Notes: generated from the letters alone by a model not told the origin. Counted from the stretch's first letter, positions 1-9,325 are shown. The stretch: DNA of 64,000 nt from Prevotella sp. CAG:891 (GCA_000437675.1 FR901744.1:8164-72163), one strand, 5' to 3'. Numbers and translations are program-made.

Positions 1-1
1 C

Positions 2-751
2 GAAGAACTGAAGCAAACTAAGGTTACGCAGCCTGCTATGTTCTTGCATAGCGTAGTTAGCGCTTTGTGTTTGGGTTCAGACTTTCAGCCTGATATGGTA
101 GCGGGTCACTCTCTCGGAGAACTTTCTGCGCTTACAGCAGCTCGCTGTCTGAGTTTTGAAGATGGCTTGAAGTTGGTGGCTGCACGTGCAAAGGCTATGC
201 AAAAGGCTTGCGAAGCTCAGCCGGGAACTATGGCAGCTATTATTGCTTTGTCTGACGAAAAGGTTGAAGAAGTTTGTGCAGCTGTACGTCAGGAAACTGG
301 TAAGGTTGTAGTGCCTGCCAATTATAACTGTCCCGGTCAGCTCGTAATTTCGGGTGAAGCTGAAGCTATTGAAGTTGCTTGCCAGCGTTTGAAGGAAGCC
401 GGAGCAAAACGTGCGTTGGTATTGCCCGTAGGTGGTGCTTTCCATTCACCTTTGATGCAGCCTGCCAAGGAAGAACTTGAAGCAGCCATTGCTACGACTG
501 AGTTCCATACTCCCATTTGCCCCGTTTACCAGAATGTGGATGGATTGGCTCATACAAATCCTGAAGATATTAAAGCAAACTTGATTGCTCAACTTACAGC
601 TTCGGTTCTTTGGACTAAGGAAGTTACTAATATGGTTGCCGATGGAGCAACTGAGTTTACGGAATGTGGACCCGGTAAGACGCTTCAAGGCATGATCGTG
701 AAAATATGCAAGGGTAATGCAGAGGTTACTGCTCACGGAGTAAACGACTAA
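2..751 (+). CDS. fabD: Malonyl-CoA:ACP transacylase, 5' end outside the window
   Basis: FabD moves the malonyl group from malonyl-CoA to acyl carrier protein, the first committed loading step of type II fatty acid synthesis in the cytoplasm. The reading frame is open from base 2, and the residues before the first internal Met (TQPA) fit the family, so the gene starts upstream of the window. The nucleophile elbow GHSLGE has its Ser codon at 110-112, and the AFHSPLM segment near 440 holds the catalytic His. About 250 residues are visible out of a usual 290-310. A hairpin follows the stop codon. No odd features. The family call is certain; only the true start is missing. Confidence 0.95.
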   Translation, partial: EELKQTKVTQPAMFLHSVVSALCLGSDFQPDMVAGHSLGELSALTAARCLSFEDGLKLVAARAKAMQKACEAQPGTMAAIIALSDEKVEEVCAAVRQETGKVVVPANYNCPGQLVISGEAEAIEVACQRLKEAGAKRALVLPVGGAFHSPLMQPAKEELEAAIATTEFHTPICPVYQNVDGLAHTNPEDIKANLIAQLTASVLWTKEVTNMVADGATEFTECGPGKTLQGMIVKICKGNAEVTAHGVND

Positions 752-777
752 TCAGCCTTGTACTACATATAGCGTAT

Positions 778-830
778 ATCAGCAGTTTTAAAGCACGGTG
801 TTAAGGCTTTTGAACTGCTGATTTGCTTTT
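778..830 (+). terminator. Terminator after fabD
   Basis: ATCAGCAGTT...AAAGC (778-794) pairs with GCTTTTGAACTGCTGAT (806-822), leaving an 11-base loop and one weak position in the stem. A TTGCTTTT run follows. It lies 27 bases after the fabD stop. Confidence 0.7.
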
Positions 831-932
831 ATCTGATATGAACTTAGTCTATTGGGTTGTGGAATGAATAGCCGAACTGGCCATGGAGTATGAATTATAG
901 TTATGTAGATGCTTGAATATGTATTTAAGTTA

Positions 933-945
933 ACTTAGACTAAGT
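933..945. promoter_or_regulatory. Possible operator palindrome upstream of the amylase gene
   Basis: ACTTAGACTAAGT is a perfect inverted repeat of six bases on each side of one central A/T pair. It lies about 90 bases before the amylase ATG. A second half-site (ACTTAGTCT) occurs at 842-850. No TAnnTTTG box was found nearby, so a regulatory role is inference only. Confidence 0.3.
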
Positions 946-1035
946 GTATCAGGTAAAAAAGATTGGCAGACTTGCTTGAACTTTCAGTACAAGTTTGAAT
1001 ATCAGCCCATTATTAGAATTATATAAATCAAAATT

Positions 1036-2703
1036 ATGAAACCACTTATATATCAGATTTTTACACGTTTGTATGGCAATGGCAATACCACAAATGTGCA
1101 CGATGGAACGCTTGCACAAAATGGCTGTGCCAAAATGAATAATTTTACAAATACACAGTTAAAGCGTATTGCAGAGTTTGGTTTTACGCATGTGTGGTTT
1201 ACCGGTCTGATTGAACACGCTACGCAGACGGATTATTCGGCTCACGGAATAGCTCAAGATCATCCGGCTGTGGTAAAGGGTAGGGCAGGGTCTCCTTATG
1301 CAATCAAGGATTATTATGATATCGATCCGGATCTAGCAGTGGATGTAAACCAGCGTATGAAGGAATTTCAAAATCTGGTGAAGCGTACGCATAAGGCTGG
1401 TTTGAAGTTTGTGATTGACTTTGTTCCAAATCACGTGGCACGTCAGTACAAGAGTGATGCTTGTCCTGAAGGTGTGAAGGATTTGGGTTGTGATGATAAT
1501 GTAACTAAGGCATTTGACCCTCAAAATAATTTCTATTATGTATTAGGTCAGCCTCTGCATACAGATTTTGATACAGAACGACGTTCCTTGTCTCCTTATA
1601 AAGAGTATCCTGCAAAAGTAACTGGTAATGACCATTTTGATGCATGGCCCAGTCGAAATGACTGGTATGAAACCGTAAAATTGAATTACGGCGTGGATTA
1701 TTTGGATGGACGTAAGCAATATTTTGATCCTATCCCATCAACTTGGGAAAAAATGACCAATATACTTCTATTCTGGGCAGGTAAGGGCGTTGATGCATTC
1801 CGTTGTGATATGGCTGAAATGGTACCGGCTGAATTTTGGGCTTATGCTACAGCAAAGGTTCGTCAATCTTATCCAGACATTCAGTTTATTGCCGAAGTGT
1901 ATAATCCGGCAGAGTATCGTCGTTACATTCAAAGCGGTTTTGATTATTTGTATGATAAAGTCGGACTTTACGATACGTTGCGTGCTGTGATATGTAACGG
2001 GCTTTCTGCAAATTGTATAACTGGTTGCTGGCAGGCTGTTGATGATATAAAAGATCACATGCTTAACTTTTTGGAAAACCACGATGAACAGCGAATCGCT
2101 TCTGCCTTTTTTGCAGGCGATGCACTGAAGGCCTTGCCAGCTTTAGTCGTGAGTGCAACGATGGGTAAGAATCCGTTTATGGTTTATGCAGGTCAGGAAC
2201 TCGGAGAACCGGGCATGGATGCTGAAGGTTTTAGTGGCTTAGACGGTAGAACAACAATTTTTGATTACTGGGGTGTCGATTCTTTGCGTAAACTTGCAGA
2301 TAAGCGGTTGTCGCGTACAGATCTGGAAAAACAGCTTTATAGTTACTATGAAAGAGTGATAAAGTTGTGTAAATCGGAACCGGCAATTCAGGAAGGTTGT
2401 TTTTATGATTTGCAATATGCGAATTATCGGAGAGACTTTGGCTACAATGCTGACAGACAATATGCCTTTTTTAGAAAGGCAGAACATGGTAAGACATTGT
2501 TGGTAGTAGCAAATTTTGATTTGTTTCCTGTTCATGTCGGAATATGTATACCCGAAAATGCCTTTGACTTTCTGACTTTGCGTTCGGGAATTCGCAACGC
2601 TGTTGATTTGCTTTCGGGAAATGTACAAACATTGTCACTTAATGCTGATAAGCCTACCTATGTAGATATTCCAGCATGTGGTGCCATCATATTGGATGTG
2701 TAA
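1036..2703 (+). CDS. Alpha-amylase family (GH13) glycosyl hydrolase
   Basis: A 555-residue GH13 enzyme expected to cleave or transfer alpha-glucan chains. The four GH13 signature regions are present in order: DFVPNH (128-133), GVDAFRCD with nucleophile Asp258, FIAEV with acid/base Glu287, and ENHDEQR with Asp350. A beta-rich C-terminal domain follows from about residue 470. No signal peptide is visible: the protein begins MKPLIYQIFTRLYG, so it is probably cytoplasmic and may act on stored glycogen or imported oligosaccharides. It stands alone between fabD and a tRNA, with hairpin terminators on both sides. A glycogen branching enzyme lies at the other end of the window. The exact substrate cannot be read from the sequence. 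Confidence 0.88.
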   Translation: MKPLIYQIFTRLYGNGNTTNVHDGTLAQNGCAKMNNFTNTQLKRIAEFGFTHVWFTGLIEHATQTDYSAHGIAQDHPAVVKGRAGSPYAIKDYYDIDPDLAVDVNQRMKEFQNLVKRTHKAGLKFVIDFVPNHVARQYKSDACPEGVKDLGCDDNVTKAFDPQNNFYYVLGQPLHTDFDTERRSLSPYKEYPAKVTGNDHFDAWPSRNDWYETVKLNYGVDYLDGRKQYFDPIPSTWEKMTNILLFWAGKGVDAFRCDMAEMVPAEFWAYATAKVRQSYPDIQFIAEVYNPAEYRRYIQSGFDYLYDKVGLYDTLRAVICNGLSANCITGCWQAVDDIKDHMLNFLENHDEQRIASAFFAGDALKALPALVVSATMGKNPFMVYAGQELGEPGMDAEGFSGLDGRTTIFDYWGVDSLRKLADKRLSRTDLEKQLYSYYERVIKLCKSEPAIQEGCFYDLQYANYRRDFGYNADRQYAFFRKAEHGKTLLVVANFDLFPVHVGICIPENAFDFLTLRSGIRNAVDLLSGNVQTLSLNADKPTYVDIPACGAIILDV

Positions 2704-2732
2704 TTTATTATTGTGTCGTATTTCATACGATT

Positions 2733-2795
2733 AAAATCCCTCATATATTATCGCATAATTTGATTCAATGTTGATGATATATGGGGATTTTATTG
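2733..2795 (+). terminator. Terminator after the amylase gene
   Basis: AAAATCCCTCATATAT (2733-2748) pairs with GATATATGGGGATTTT (2776-2791) apart from one bulge. T-rich DNA follows (ATTGTTCTA). The loop is about 27 bases. It separates the amylase from the tRNA promoter. Confidence 0.6.
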
Positions 2796-2886
2796 TTCTA
2801 TATTAAACCAAACTATGTAAAAAGTAGTCTATATCACCTATTTTGACAAGAGTGTGATTATTTTTTGAGAAAAAACAAGAAAAAAG

Positions 2887-2917
2887 TTTGGTATATAAGA
2901 ATAAAGTTGTACCTTTG
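2887..2917 (+). promoter_or_regulatory. Bacteroidetes-type promoter of the initiator tRNA
   Basis: TTTG at 2887-2890, a 19-base spacer, then TACCTTTG at 2910-2917. Both match the Bacteroidetes housekeeping consensus TTTG / TAnnTTTG. Transcription should start near 2923, about 35 bases before the mature tRNA. Confidence 0.85.
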
Positions 2918-2958
2918 CAATCGCAAATAGGAAATAACAACAACGTTGATCCTAAGGA

Positions 2959-3031
2959 CGCGGAGTGGAGCAGTTGGTAGCTCGCCAGGCTCATAACCTG
3001 GAGGTCGTTCGTTCGAGTCGAGCCTCCGCAA
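2959..3031 (+). tRNA. Initiator tRNA-fMet (anticodon CAT)
   Basis: A 73-base cloverleaf: acceptor CGCGGAG/CTCCGCA, D stem GAGC/GCTC, anticodon stem CCAGG/CCTGG around loop CTCATAA, T stem GTTCG/CGAGC with one G-T wobble, and discriminator A73. The first acceptor position is an unpaired C1 x A72 and the D stem has A11-T24. Both are hallmarks of the initiator rather than elongator tRNA-Met. The anticodon stem has G30-C40 and G31-C39, but the third usual G-C pair is A29-T41. The 3' CCA is not encoded; CTA follows A73. The gene has its own promoter and terminator. Confidence 0.95.
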
Positions 3032-3042
3032 CTAATAAAGAT

Positions 3043-3082
3043 GAGTGTATTAAAATGAAAGTTTTAATGCACTCTTTTTTTT
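3043..3082 (+). terminator. Rho-independent terminator of the tRNA
   Basis: GAGTGTATTAAAA (3043-3055) pairs with TTTTAATGCACTC (3062-3074) with one wobble and a 6-base loop. Eight T residues follow (3075-3082). A textbook intrinsic terminator. Confidence 0.92.
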
Positions 3083-3208
3083 GTAGTTGTGATTGGGGTT
3101 TAGAAACAACGGGCTGCAATCCTGTTTGAAGTATATCCTGACATCAAGTTGGTGTCGTTTAGGGTCAGTAGATTTTTAGTAATCCACGCGTCTATATCAT
3201 CATAAAAG

Positions 3209-3261
3209 AAACGCATCATAAATGCCTTGTATGTCAATACGTAAACATTTATAATGCGTTT
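3209..3261 (-). terminator. Terminator of the prfC operon
   Basis: AAACGCAT-C-ATAAATG (3209-3224) pairs with CATTTAT-A-ATGCGTTT (3246-3261), giving 15 pairs with one mismatch and a 21-base loop. On the minus strand the stem is followed by TTTCTTTTA. It begins about 40 bases after the prfC stop. Confidence 0.75.
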
Positions 3262-3303
3262 TGATGTTGTCAGAGCGCGTTGCTCATTGGTCGGTTTTTC
3301 TTA

Positions 3304-4872
3304 TTAGAATTCACTCGTAAAATGAAATTTGATGTGCTCAAAATCTTGTTGTGCCATTTGTAGCATATAGCCAGAATCAGCCAAGAATACATCGCGTCCT
3401 TCTCGATCCTTTGCCATATATTGATACTTTCGTTTCTTGAAGTTTTCAAGTTCTTCTGGTGAATCACTTTCAATCCAGCATGCTTTATAAAGACTGATGG
3501 GTTCCCAACGACATTTGGCATTGTATTCGTTTTCGAGACGATATTCAATAACCTCAAATTGTAATTGTCCGACAGTACCGATAATTTTGCGACCATTAAA
3601 CTGATTAACGAATAACTGAGCAACACCTTCGTCCATCAATTGTTCAATGCCTTTATTCAGCTGTTTTGTTTTCATTGGGTCTGCATTCTCAATGTATTTG
3701 AACATTTCTGGCGAGAATGATGGGAGGCCTCGGAAGTGTAATTGTTCACCTTCAGTTAGTGTATCACCAATTTTAAAAGTACCGTTGTCTGGTAGACCAA
3801 CTATATCACCAGCCCATGCTTCGTCAATGGTACTTTTTCGCTGCGCCATGAATTGGGTAGGAGATGAGAATCGAACCGTTTTGCCATTTCTTACATGGAG
3901 ATAAGGTTTGTTACGCTCAAAACGGCCAGAGCATACCTTGCAAAATGCAATGCATGATCTGTGATTAGGGTCGATGTTAGCAGTGATTTTAAAGATGAAG
4001 CCCGTGAATTTTTCTTCATCCGGTGTTACTAAACGTTCTTCTGCTTGTGTTGCTCGTGGGTAGGGAGCTATTTTAACAAAGCAGTCTAATAATTCTTTTA
4101 CACCGAAGTTGTTGAGTGCAGAGCCAAAGAATACTGGAGCAACATCAGCATTTAAATAGCTTTCATGTTGGAATTCAGGATAAACTCCATCTACTAATTC
4201 CAATTCGTCGCGCAAACGTTGTGCATCAGTTTCACCTACTTGAGCCTCAAGATCAGAACTGTGAATATCCACAGCTATTTTTTCTGTAACCTTTTGCTTG
4301 TCTGGAACAAATAGGTTTAGTTCTTGTTCAAATATGTTGTATACACCTTTAAAACGGGCACCTTGATTGATAGGCCATGATAAAGGACGTACTTTAATTT
4401 GCAATTCCTGCTCAAGTTCATCCAGCAAATCAAAGGGATCTTTACCCTCTCGGTCCATTTTATTGATATAAATGATAACTGGCGTTTTACGCATACGGCA
4501 AACAGTCATAAGTTTGCGTGTTTGCGCTTCGACGCCTTTGGCAGAGTCGACTACGATGATAGCAGAATCGACAGCTGTGAGCGTTCTGAATGTATCTTCA
4601 GCAAAGTCCTGGTGACCCGGAGTATCGAGAATATTTATTTTGTAGCCGTCATAATCGAATTCCATTACAGAGGTAGTCACAGAAATACCACGTTGTTTTT
4701 CGATTTCCATCCAGTCAGAGGTGGCCGTTTTTTTAATTTTATTGTTTTTTACGGCACCTGCAACTTGAATTTGACCACCAAAAAGTAGTAGTTTTTCAGT
4801 CAATGTTGTTTTACCTGCGTCAGGGTGTGATATGATAGCAAAAGTTCGTCTTCTTGATATTTCAGAATTCAT
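3304..4872 (-). CDS. prfC: Peptide chain release factor 3
   Basis: RF3 is the translational GTPase that recycles RF1/RF2 from the ribosome after peptide release. The 522-residue product has the G1 loop SHPDAGKTT (15-23), the switch/G3 motif DTPGHQDF and the G4 motif INKMDR, followed by domains II and III (for example [10 protein letters not shown]). Length and order match the family, which is usually about 525-530 residues. The start [21 protein letters not shown] is standard. It is the last gene of a four-gene minus-strand operon; rfbD ends 19 bases upstream, and a strong hairpin follows the stop. Confidence 0.96.
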   Translation of the reverse strand: MNSEISRRRTFAIISHPDAGKTTLTEKLLLFGGQIQVAGAVKNNKIKKTATSDWMEIEKQRGISVTTSVMEFDYDGYKINILDTPGHQDFAEDTFRTLTAVDSAIIVVDSAKGVEAQTRKLMTVCRMRKTPVIIYINKMDREGKDPFDLLDELEQELQIKVRPLSWPINQGARFKGVYNIFEQELNLFVPDKQKVTEKIAVDIHSSDLEAQVGETDAQRLRDELELVDGVYPEFQHESYLNADVAPVFFGSALNNFGVKELLDCFVKIAPYPRATQAEERLVTPDEEKFTGFIFKITANIDPNHRSCIAFCKVCSGRFERNKPYLHVRNGKTVRFSSPTQFMAQRKSTIDEAWAGDIVGLPDNGTFKIGDTLTEGEQLHFRGLPSFSPEMFKYIENADPMKTKQLNKGIEQLMDEGVAQLFVNQFNGRKIIGTVGQLQFEVIEYRLENEYNAKCRWEPISLYKACWIESDSPEELENFKKRKYQYMAKDREGRDVFLADSGYMLQMAQQDFEHIKFHFTSEF

Positions 4873-4891
4873 AATTTGCAGTTATTATTGC

Positions 4892-5749
4892 TTAGAGTTC
4901 TTTGATACAATCTTTTAAGGCATCCTCCCACCAGCGGATGTCAATGTTGTAGGTTTGTTTAACCTTAGTTTTGTCAAGTACTGAGTAGTGCGGGCGTTTT
5001 GCAGCAACGGGGTAATCTGCTGTATGAATGGGAGATACTTTGCAGTCATCAATGCCAGCTAATTTATGAATGGTACGCGTAAAGTCATACCATGAGCAAA
5101 CTCCTTCGTTCGTAAAGTGGTAAACGCCGGGAACAATTCCCTTTTCAATAGCAGTGAGAATAAACTGGGCAAGGTCGCGTGCGTAAGTGGGTGAGCCGAG
5201 TTGGTCGAAAACAACACCTAACTGTTCACGTTCTTTGCCCAAGCGTATCATGGTCTTTACGAAGTTGTTGCCAAATGTAGAATAAAGCCATGCAGTACGA
5301 ACTACCATTGAACCGGCACATGAGCGAATCACATTCTCTTCGCCAGCTAATTTTGTACGACCATAAACTGTTTGAGGATTAGCGGGGTATTCCTCTTTAT
5401 AAGGAATGAAGGCTTCTCCGTCAAAAACATAGTCTGTTGATACCTGAATCATTGTGCCACCAACAGAAGCCACAGCTTCGGCTAAGTATGCAGGAGCTGT
5501 TTCATTAAGCAATTCGCATAGTTCAGCATTGCTTTCAGCTTTGTCTACTGCTGTATAAGCTGCGCAGTTGATGATAATGGAAATGTGGTTCTGTTCAACA
5601 AATGTATAGATGGCTTTACGATCAGTGATATCCAGTTCGTTGATATCGGTAAAGTAAAATTGCCAATCTTCATTGTTGTATTTTGCGGATAGTAGTCGGA
5701 TTTCGTTGCCTAATTGTCCATTGCAACCTGTGACTAAAATATGTTTCAT
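4892..5749 (-). CDS. rfbD: dTDP-4-dehydrorhamnose reductase
   Basis: Catalyses the last step of dTDP-L-rhamnose synthesis, reducing dTDP-4-keto-L-rhamnose with NAD(P)H to supply rhamnose for surface polysaccharide. This 285-residue short-chain dehydrogenase has the Rossmann motif TGCNGQLG (7-14), STDYVFDG (104-111) and the catalytic Y129-x3-K133 pair. No rmlA, rmlB or rmlC genes are nearby; it sits instead between DUF4924 and prfC, an arrangement I recall from other Bacteroidales. The same family includes RmlD-like proteins of other specificity, but the motif set and length fit RfbD. Confidence 0.9.
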   Translation of the reverse strand: MKHILVTGCNGQLGNEIRLLSAKYNNEDWQFYFTDINELDITDRKAIYTFVEQNHISIIINCAAYTAVDKAESNAELCELLNETAPAYLAEAVASVGGTMIQVSTDYVFDGEAFIPYKEEYPANPQTVYGRTKLAGEENVIRSCAGSMVVRTAWLYSTFGNNFVKTMIRLGKEREQLGVVFDQLGSPTYARDLAQFILTAIEKGIVPGVYHFTNEGVCSWYDFTRTIHKLAGIDDCKVSPIHTADYPVAAKRPHYSVLDKTKVKQTYNIDIRWWEDALKDCIKEL

Positions 5750-5844
5750 TGTAAGATTTTATTTCGTTAGGAGAGGTTCAAAGAATAATCTTTTTAAGAA
5801 AAAAGGAATGGTCCGGATATACTTGGTACATACAGAGTTATGAT

Positions 5845-6411
5845 TTATTCAAAATCAATAGGTTCTGCTTTGTCTTTTAAATAGTAGTCAGAAAGCTGAC
5901 CAACCAAAGTGGAAATATCCTTGACTGCCAAAGCCGTTTCGTTCGATATGTTGTGATGTTGTAACTTTAGCAGCATAACACCATAAAGCAGATTAAAGCA
6001 AGTCGTGAGTTCAGAGTCTTCTTGGCTGTCTACATCATCTGAAGCTTTTTTTTGTTTGCTTCTTAATTCAACGATGTAGGGAAGAACCTTGTAATACATC
6101 TCGCGATAGTACGGGAATTTGGGAGAATGTATCAGTTGTAAATGTAATTCCTCCAAATTTTGTAAGATATTCATACAAATACGCAAGTGTCCGTGCTCAA
6201 ACTTACCTTCGCTACGCATCATTTCGCAAAGGTTTGAATACCATTCTATCGTTTTTGCGCGTTGCTCTGAAGTTAAGTCAAAACGACTGATATATTCATT
6301 GGCGATACGTTCACTGTCGCATTTATAGGCTCTTATTAAGTCCTCAACCTGCCACATGTAAAGCAGATACTCTGCTCGGTTTGAATCTTTAAGTTTGTCT
6401 GCTATAATCAT
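5845..6411 (-). CDS. DUF4924 family protein
   Basis: A 188-residue cytoplasmic protein with no signal peptide or membrane segment. It is mostly predicted helix, with many Leu, Glu and Arg, and contains LLYMWQVEDLIRAY near residues 16-29. I recognise it as DUF4924, a family of unknown function found in Bacteroidetes. The LysE gene ends 14 bases upstream of its start, so the two are very likely co-transcribed and perhaps translationally coupled. There is a 95-base gap before rfbD. No catalytic motif is visible and no function should be assigned. Confidence is high that it is a real gene, moderate for the family name. Confidence 0.75.
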   Translation of the reverse strand: MIIADKLKDSNRAEYLLYMWQVEDLIRAYKCDSERIANEYISRFDLTSEQRAKTIEWYSNLCEMMRSEGKFEHGHLRICMNILQNLEELHLQLIHSPKFPYYREMYYKVLPYIVELRSKQKKASDDVDSQEDSELTTCFNLLYGVMLLKLQHHNISNETALAVKDISTLVGQLSDYYLKDKAEPIDFE

Positions 6412-6425
6412 ATAAAAACGTATTC

Positions 6426-7094
6426 TTAGTATAAAGACAAATTGGCAAGTGTCATTCCGGCATAAATGAATGAAGCTATAAGTACTATGACGCCGATGCT
6501 TCGGTTAAGTCGCATTATGCCTCGAAGTCCGAATGAACTTTTCATTTTATTTATTATATATGTCAATCCTAACCACCAAATCATGGCACCAGCAACTATT
6601 GACAAATAGCCTACACATTGTCCGAATAAATTGCCTGGAATGACAAATGTGAGCATATTGAACAATGCAATAAACAAGAAAATAATCAAGGGGTTCGATA
6701 ATGTGACTAAGAGAGCTGTGGTAAAGTTATGCAATAAGGTACCACGCTTTTTCATAGACGGGCGTAGGCATTTTCGTGGATCGGTCCGAAACATGTAAAT
6801 GCCAAAGCTAAAGAGCATAATGCTACCTATTAACTTCATCCAAAATATATTCTGCTCGTTGTCGATTATTTCCATAACAAACGACATACCGAATCCAGTG
6901 ATAAGTGCATATATTATATCACTTAATGCAGCGCCGGCACCAGTAACGATACCATAAGTGCGCCCTTTTTGTATGGTTCGTTGAATACATAAGATGCCAA
7001 CAGGGCCCATAGGCGCTGAGGCTATTATTCCAACCATTAATCCTTTTATAATCAATAATAATGGGCTGGCAAATTCTACAAATATATTGTTCAT
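6426..7094 (-). CDS. LysE/RhtB family exporter
   Basis: A 222-residue inner-membrane protein with about six hydrophobic segments (near residues 10-32, 47-68, 80-96, 120-145, 150-175 and 195-218). The early ASAPMGPVGILCIQRT stretch is the typical LysE/RhtB motif, and GAALSDIIYA follows in TM2. The family exports amino acids or related small molecules by proton exchange; the substrate here is unknown. It is the first gene of the operon leading to prfC. A near-perfect TTTG/TAnnTTTG promoter lies about 160 bases upstream of its ATG. Confidence 0.85.
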   Translation of the reverse strand: MNNIFVEFASPLLLIIKGLMVGIIASAPMGPVGILCIQRTIQKGRTYGIVTGAGAALSDIIYALITGFGMSFVMEIIDNEQNIFWMKLIGSIMLFSFGIYMFRTDPRKCLRPSMKKRGTLLHNFTTALLVTLSNPLIIFLFIALFNMLTFVIPGNLFGQCVGYLSIVAGAMIWWLGLTYIINKMKSSFGLRGIMRLNRSIGVIVLIASFIYAGMTLANLSLY

Positions 7095-7250
7095 GATGAT
7101 GTTTGAGCTCCTAAGAGGATAATCATTGCAGGTTGAGAAAAAAGTGCTTCTTTTTATCTGCTTTGGGTTAATTCAAGCTGCAACTGCGGTAATAGACTGT
7201 TGAAAGACTATTCGTGAAGCTTGATTTAGGCGAATCTATGTTCGCACAAG

Positions 7251-7281
7251 CAAAAGTACAGAATTTTAGGAGATTCTCAAA
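7251..7281 (-). promoter_or_regulatory. Promoter of the LysE-DUF4924-rfbD-prfC operon
   Basis: On the minus strand, TTTG (7278-7281), a 19-base spacer and TACTTTTG (7251-7258). This matches the Bacteroidetes consensus. Transcription would start near 7246, giving a leader of about 150 bases. The rest of the 7095-7458 gap shows only a weak TAACTTCG box (7417-7424, plus strand) ahead of the nuclease gene. Confidence 0.75.
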
Positions 7282-7458
7282 ATAAAAGCCTTGGAAACTC
7301 CCATTGCTCAGGATTTATTCTGTTTACTTTTTCTCAGCTATGATAATGAAGCTGCTTAATTGTCGTATAAATTGGTGTTTGCTTCTTATCTACATCAATA
7401 TGTCATATTAAATGCGTAACTTCGCATAGTAAAACATTTATCAATAAACATTTTATTC

Positions 7459-9186
7459 ATGATAAAACACTATGTTCTACGAACCTTGTTTACATGGTTC
7501 GGTTTTTTGTGTTTGGCTAATCTTCTCCAAGCACAAGTTCCTACAAGTTATTATGCAGGGACAAAAGGTAAAAATGGAAGCGCTTTAAAAACGGCTTTTT
7601 ATGGTATAATCAACCATCACACAGAGCGAACTTATAATGATTTGTGGTCTGACTTTTACAAAACAGACGTTCGTGCTGACGGAAAGATTTGGGATATGTA
7701 TTCCTGCATAACAAATTATGTTCCGGGCAAAGATCAAGCTGGTAATTATAGTAAAGAAGGTGATGTTTACAATCGTGAACATTCATTCCCTAAAAGTTGG
7801 TTCAATGATGCCAAGCCTATGTATTCTGACCTTTTTCATCTTTATCCTACGGATGGCAAGGTGAATGGTATGCGCAGTAACTTTCCGTTTGGTGAAACGA
7901 ATGGTGAGAACTGGAAATCTGCCAAAGGTTTTAGTAAGTTAGGTAAATCCAAAACTCCGGGCTATTCTGGTACGGTGTTTGAACCCAACGATGAATACAA
8001 GGGCGACTTTGCACGTACCTATTTTTATATGGCTACAGCCTATGAAGATAAGATAGCTTCATGGAACTCACCCATGTTATGCGGCGATCCCTATAAGGCT
8101 TATGCTCCATGGGCTCTTGAAATGTTGCTTCGCTGGGCGGCTGAAGATCCTGTTAGCGAGAAGGAAATCAAACGTAATGAGGCTGTATATAAAATTCAAC
8201 ACAATCGCAATCCTTTTATTGACTTCCCTGGGCTAGAACAGTATGTATGGGGTAGCAAAGTTGGCGTACCATTTGATCCGAATAATTATGACGGATCAGA
8301 AACACCAGAAGCTGCTGTGGCGAATCCTGTATTTAATCCTGCATCGGGAACTCTGCTGATTAAGGACGAAAAAGTAAGCATAACATGCGCTACGGCTGGT
8401 GCATCGATTGTTTATTCACTCAATGGAGGGGCACAGCAAAGTAAACCTTCACCTGTTGAAGTCGTTATTAGTGAAAATACAACGATTACGGCTTATGCTA
8501 CTTTAGAAGATAAAAAGAGCAATATGGTTACTGCTACTTATCGAGTAAAAGAAAACGTTGTTGGTGGCGAAGGAGCTTATTCATTAGTTTCGAATACTGC
8601 TGAACTTAAAGATGGTTCTGAAGTGTTGATTGTAGCAAGAGAAGATTTGACAGCTATGGCATCACAAAATGAAGATATTCGTAGCTATGTTAAACTGAAT
8701 GCCGCAGATGACGTCATTGAATCAGAAGTTAATGCTTCCAATCTTCCTTATGCATTTATATTGGAACAAGTGGAAAATAAATGGGCATTCTTCGATCAAG
8801 TCGATCAATTATATTTGTCGTTGGACACAGATAAAAACAAACTTCATAGCAGCAAAACCTCAGATACCGACAAAGCTCAATGGACTGTTTCTGTAAGTCA
8901 TCAGCAAGCACTTATTCAGAACGTGCATTTCAGCAATCGTAGCATTCAGTATAACGCAAGTTCTCCCCGTTTCGCTTGCTATAAATCTGGGCAGAAACCT
9001 GTATCGTTGTATATTAAAACCAAACCGTCTTCATTGACAGAAGTCGCAAATGGCAAAAATGAGCACTTCATTGTCTACGATTTAACTGGTCGTTACGTTA
9101 CAATGGGCAAGAACTGGACTGACGTAATCAATGCACTAAGCAAAGGTTTGTACATCATTAATGGAAAAAAGGTGTTGGTTCCTTAA
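7459..9186 (+). CDS. Secreted endonuclease I family protein with C-terminal accessory domains
   Basis: A 575-residue exported nuclease. The N-terminus is a signal peptide ending near LLQAQ (residues 1-26). The endonuclease I domain follows (about 30-265) with the catalytic NREHSFPKSWF motif (near 106-116) and the YPTDGKVNGMRSN segment. A beta-sandwich resembling the chitobiase/hexosaminidase C-terminal (CHB_HEX_C) type occupies roughly 285-365 (NPASGTLLIKDEKVSITC). The final region ends GLYIINGKKVLVP, similar to C-terminal sorting tails of Bacteroidetes type IX secretion. Likely role: breaking down extracellular DNA for nutrients. Sorting by type IX secretion is inference. A strong terminator follows. 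Confidence 0.87.
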   Translation: MIKHYVLRTLFTWFGFLCLANLLQAQVPTSYYAGTKGKNGSALKTAFYGIINHHTERTYNDLWSDFYKTDVRADGKIWDMYSCITNYVPGKDQAGNYSKEGDVYNREHSFPKSWFNDAKPMYSDLFHLYPTDGKVNGMRSNFPFGETNGENWKSAKGFSKLGKSKTPGYSGTVFEPNDEYKGDFARTYFYMATAYEDKIASWNSPMLCGDPYKAYAPWALEMLLRWAAEDPVSEKEIKRNEAVYKIQHNRNPFIDFPGLEQYVWGSKVGVPFDPNNYDGSETPEAAVANPVFNPASGTLLIKDEKVSITCATAGASIVYSLNGGAQQSKPSPVEVVISENTTITAYATLEDKKSNMVTATYRVKENVVGGEGAYSLVSNTAELKDGSEVLIVAREDLTAMASQNEDIRSYVKLNAADDVIESEVNASNLPYAFILEQVENKWAFFDQVDQLYLSLDTDKNKLHSSKTSDTDKAQWTVSVSHQQALIQNVHFSNRSIQYNASSPRFACYKSGQKPVSLYIKTKPSSLTEVANGKNEHFIVYDLTGRYVTMGKNWTDVINALSKGLYIINGKKVLVP

Positions 9187-9236
9187 TATCTTTCATAAAA
9201 TCCTTGACTAGGAACTATACTTCAAGTTTGCTTTTT

Positions 9237-9289
9237 ATGCCGATTATTCTTTTTGTATCAATGCAAAGAATAATCGGCATATTTTTTAT
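9237..9289 (+). terminator. Rho-independent terminator of the nuclease gene
   Basis: ATGCCGATTATTCTTT (9237-9252) pairs perfectly with AAAGAATAATCGGCAT (9265-9280). ATTTTTTAT follows. The 12-base loop is TTGTATCAATGC. Confidence 0.9.
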
Positions 9290-9325
9290 TTCTGAAACTA
9301 AAGGTTTTGTAGAATGGTTATGGAG

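Noticed and set aside
2959..3031. Elongator tRNA-Met
   Set aside because: C1 x A72 and A11-T24 show that it is the initiator.
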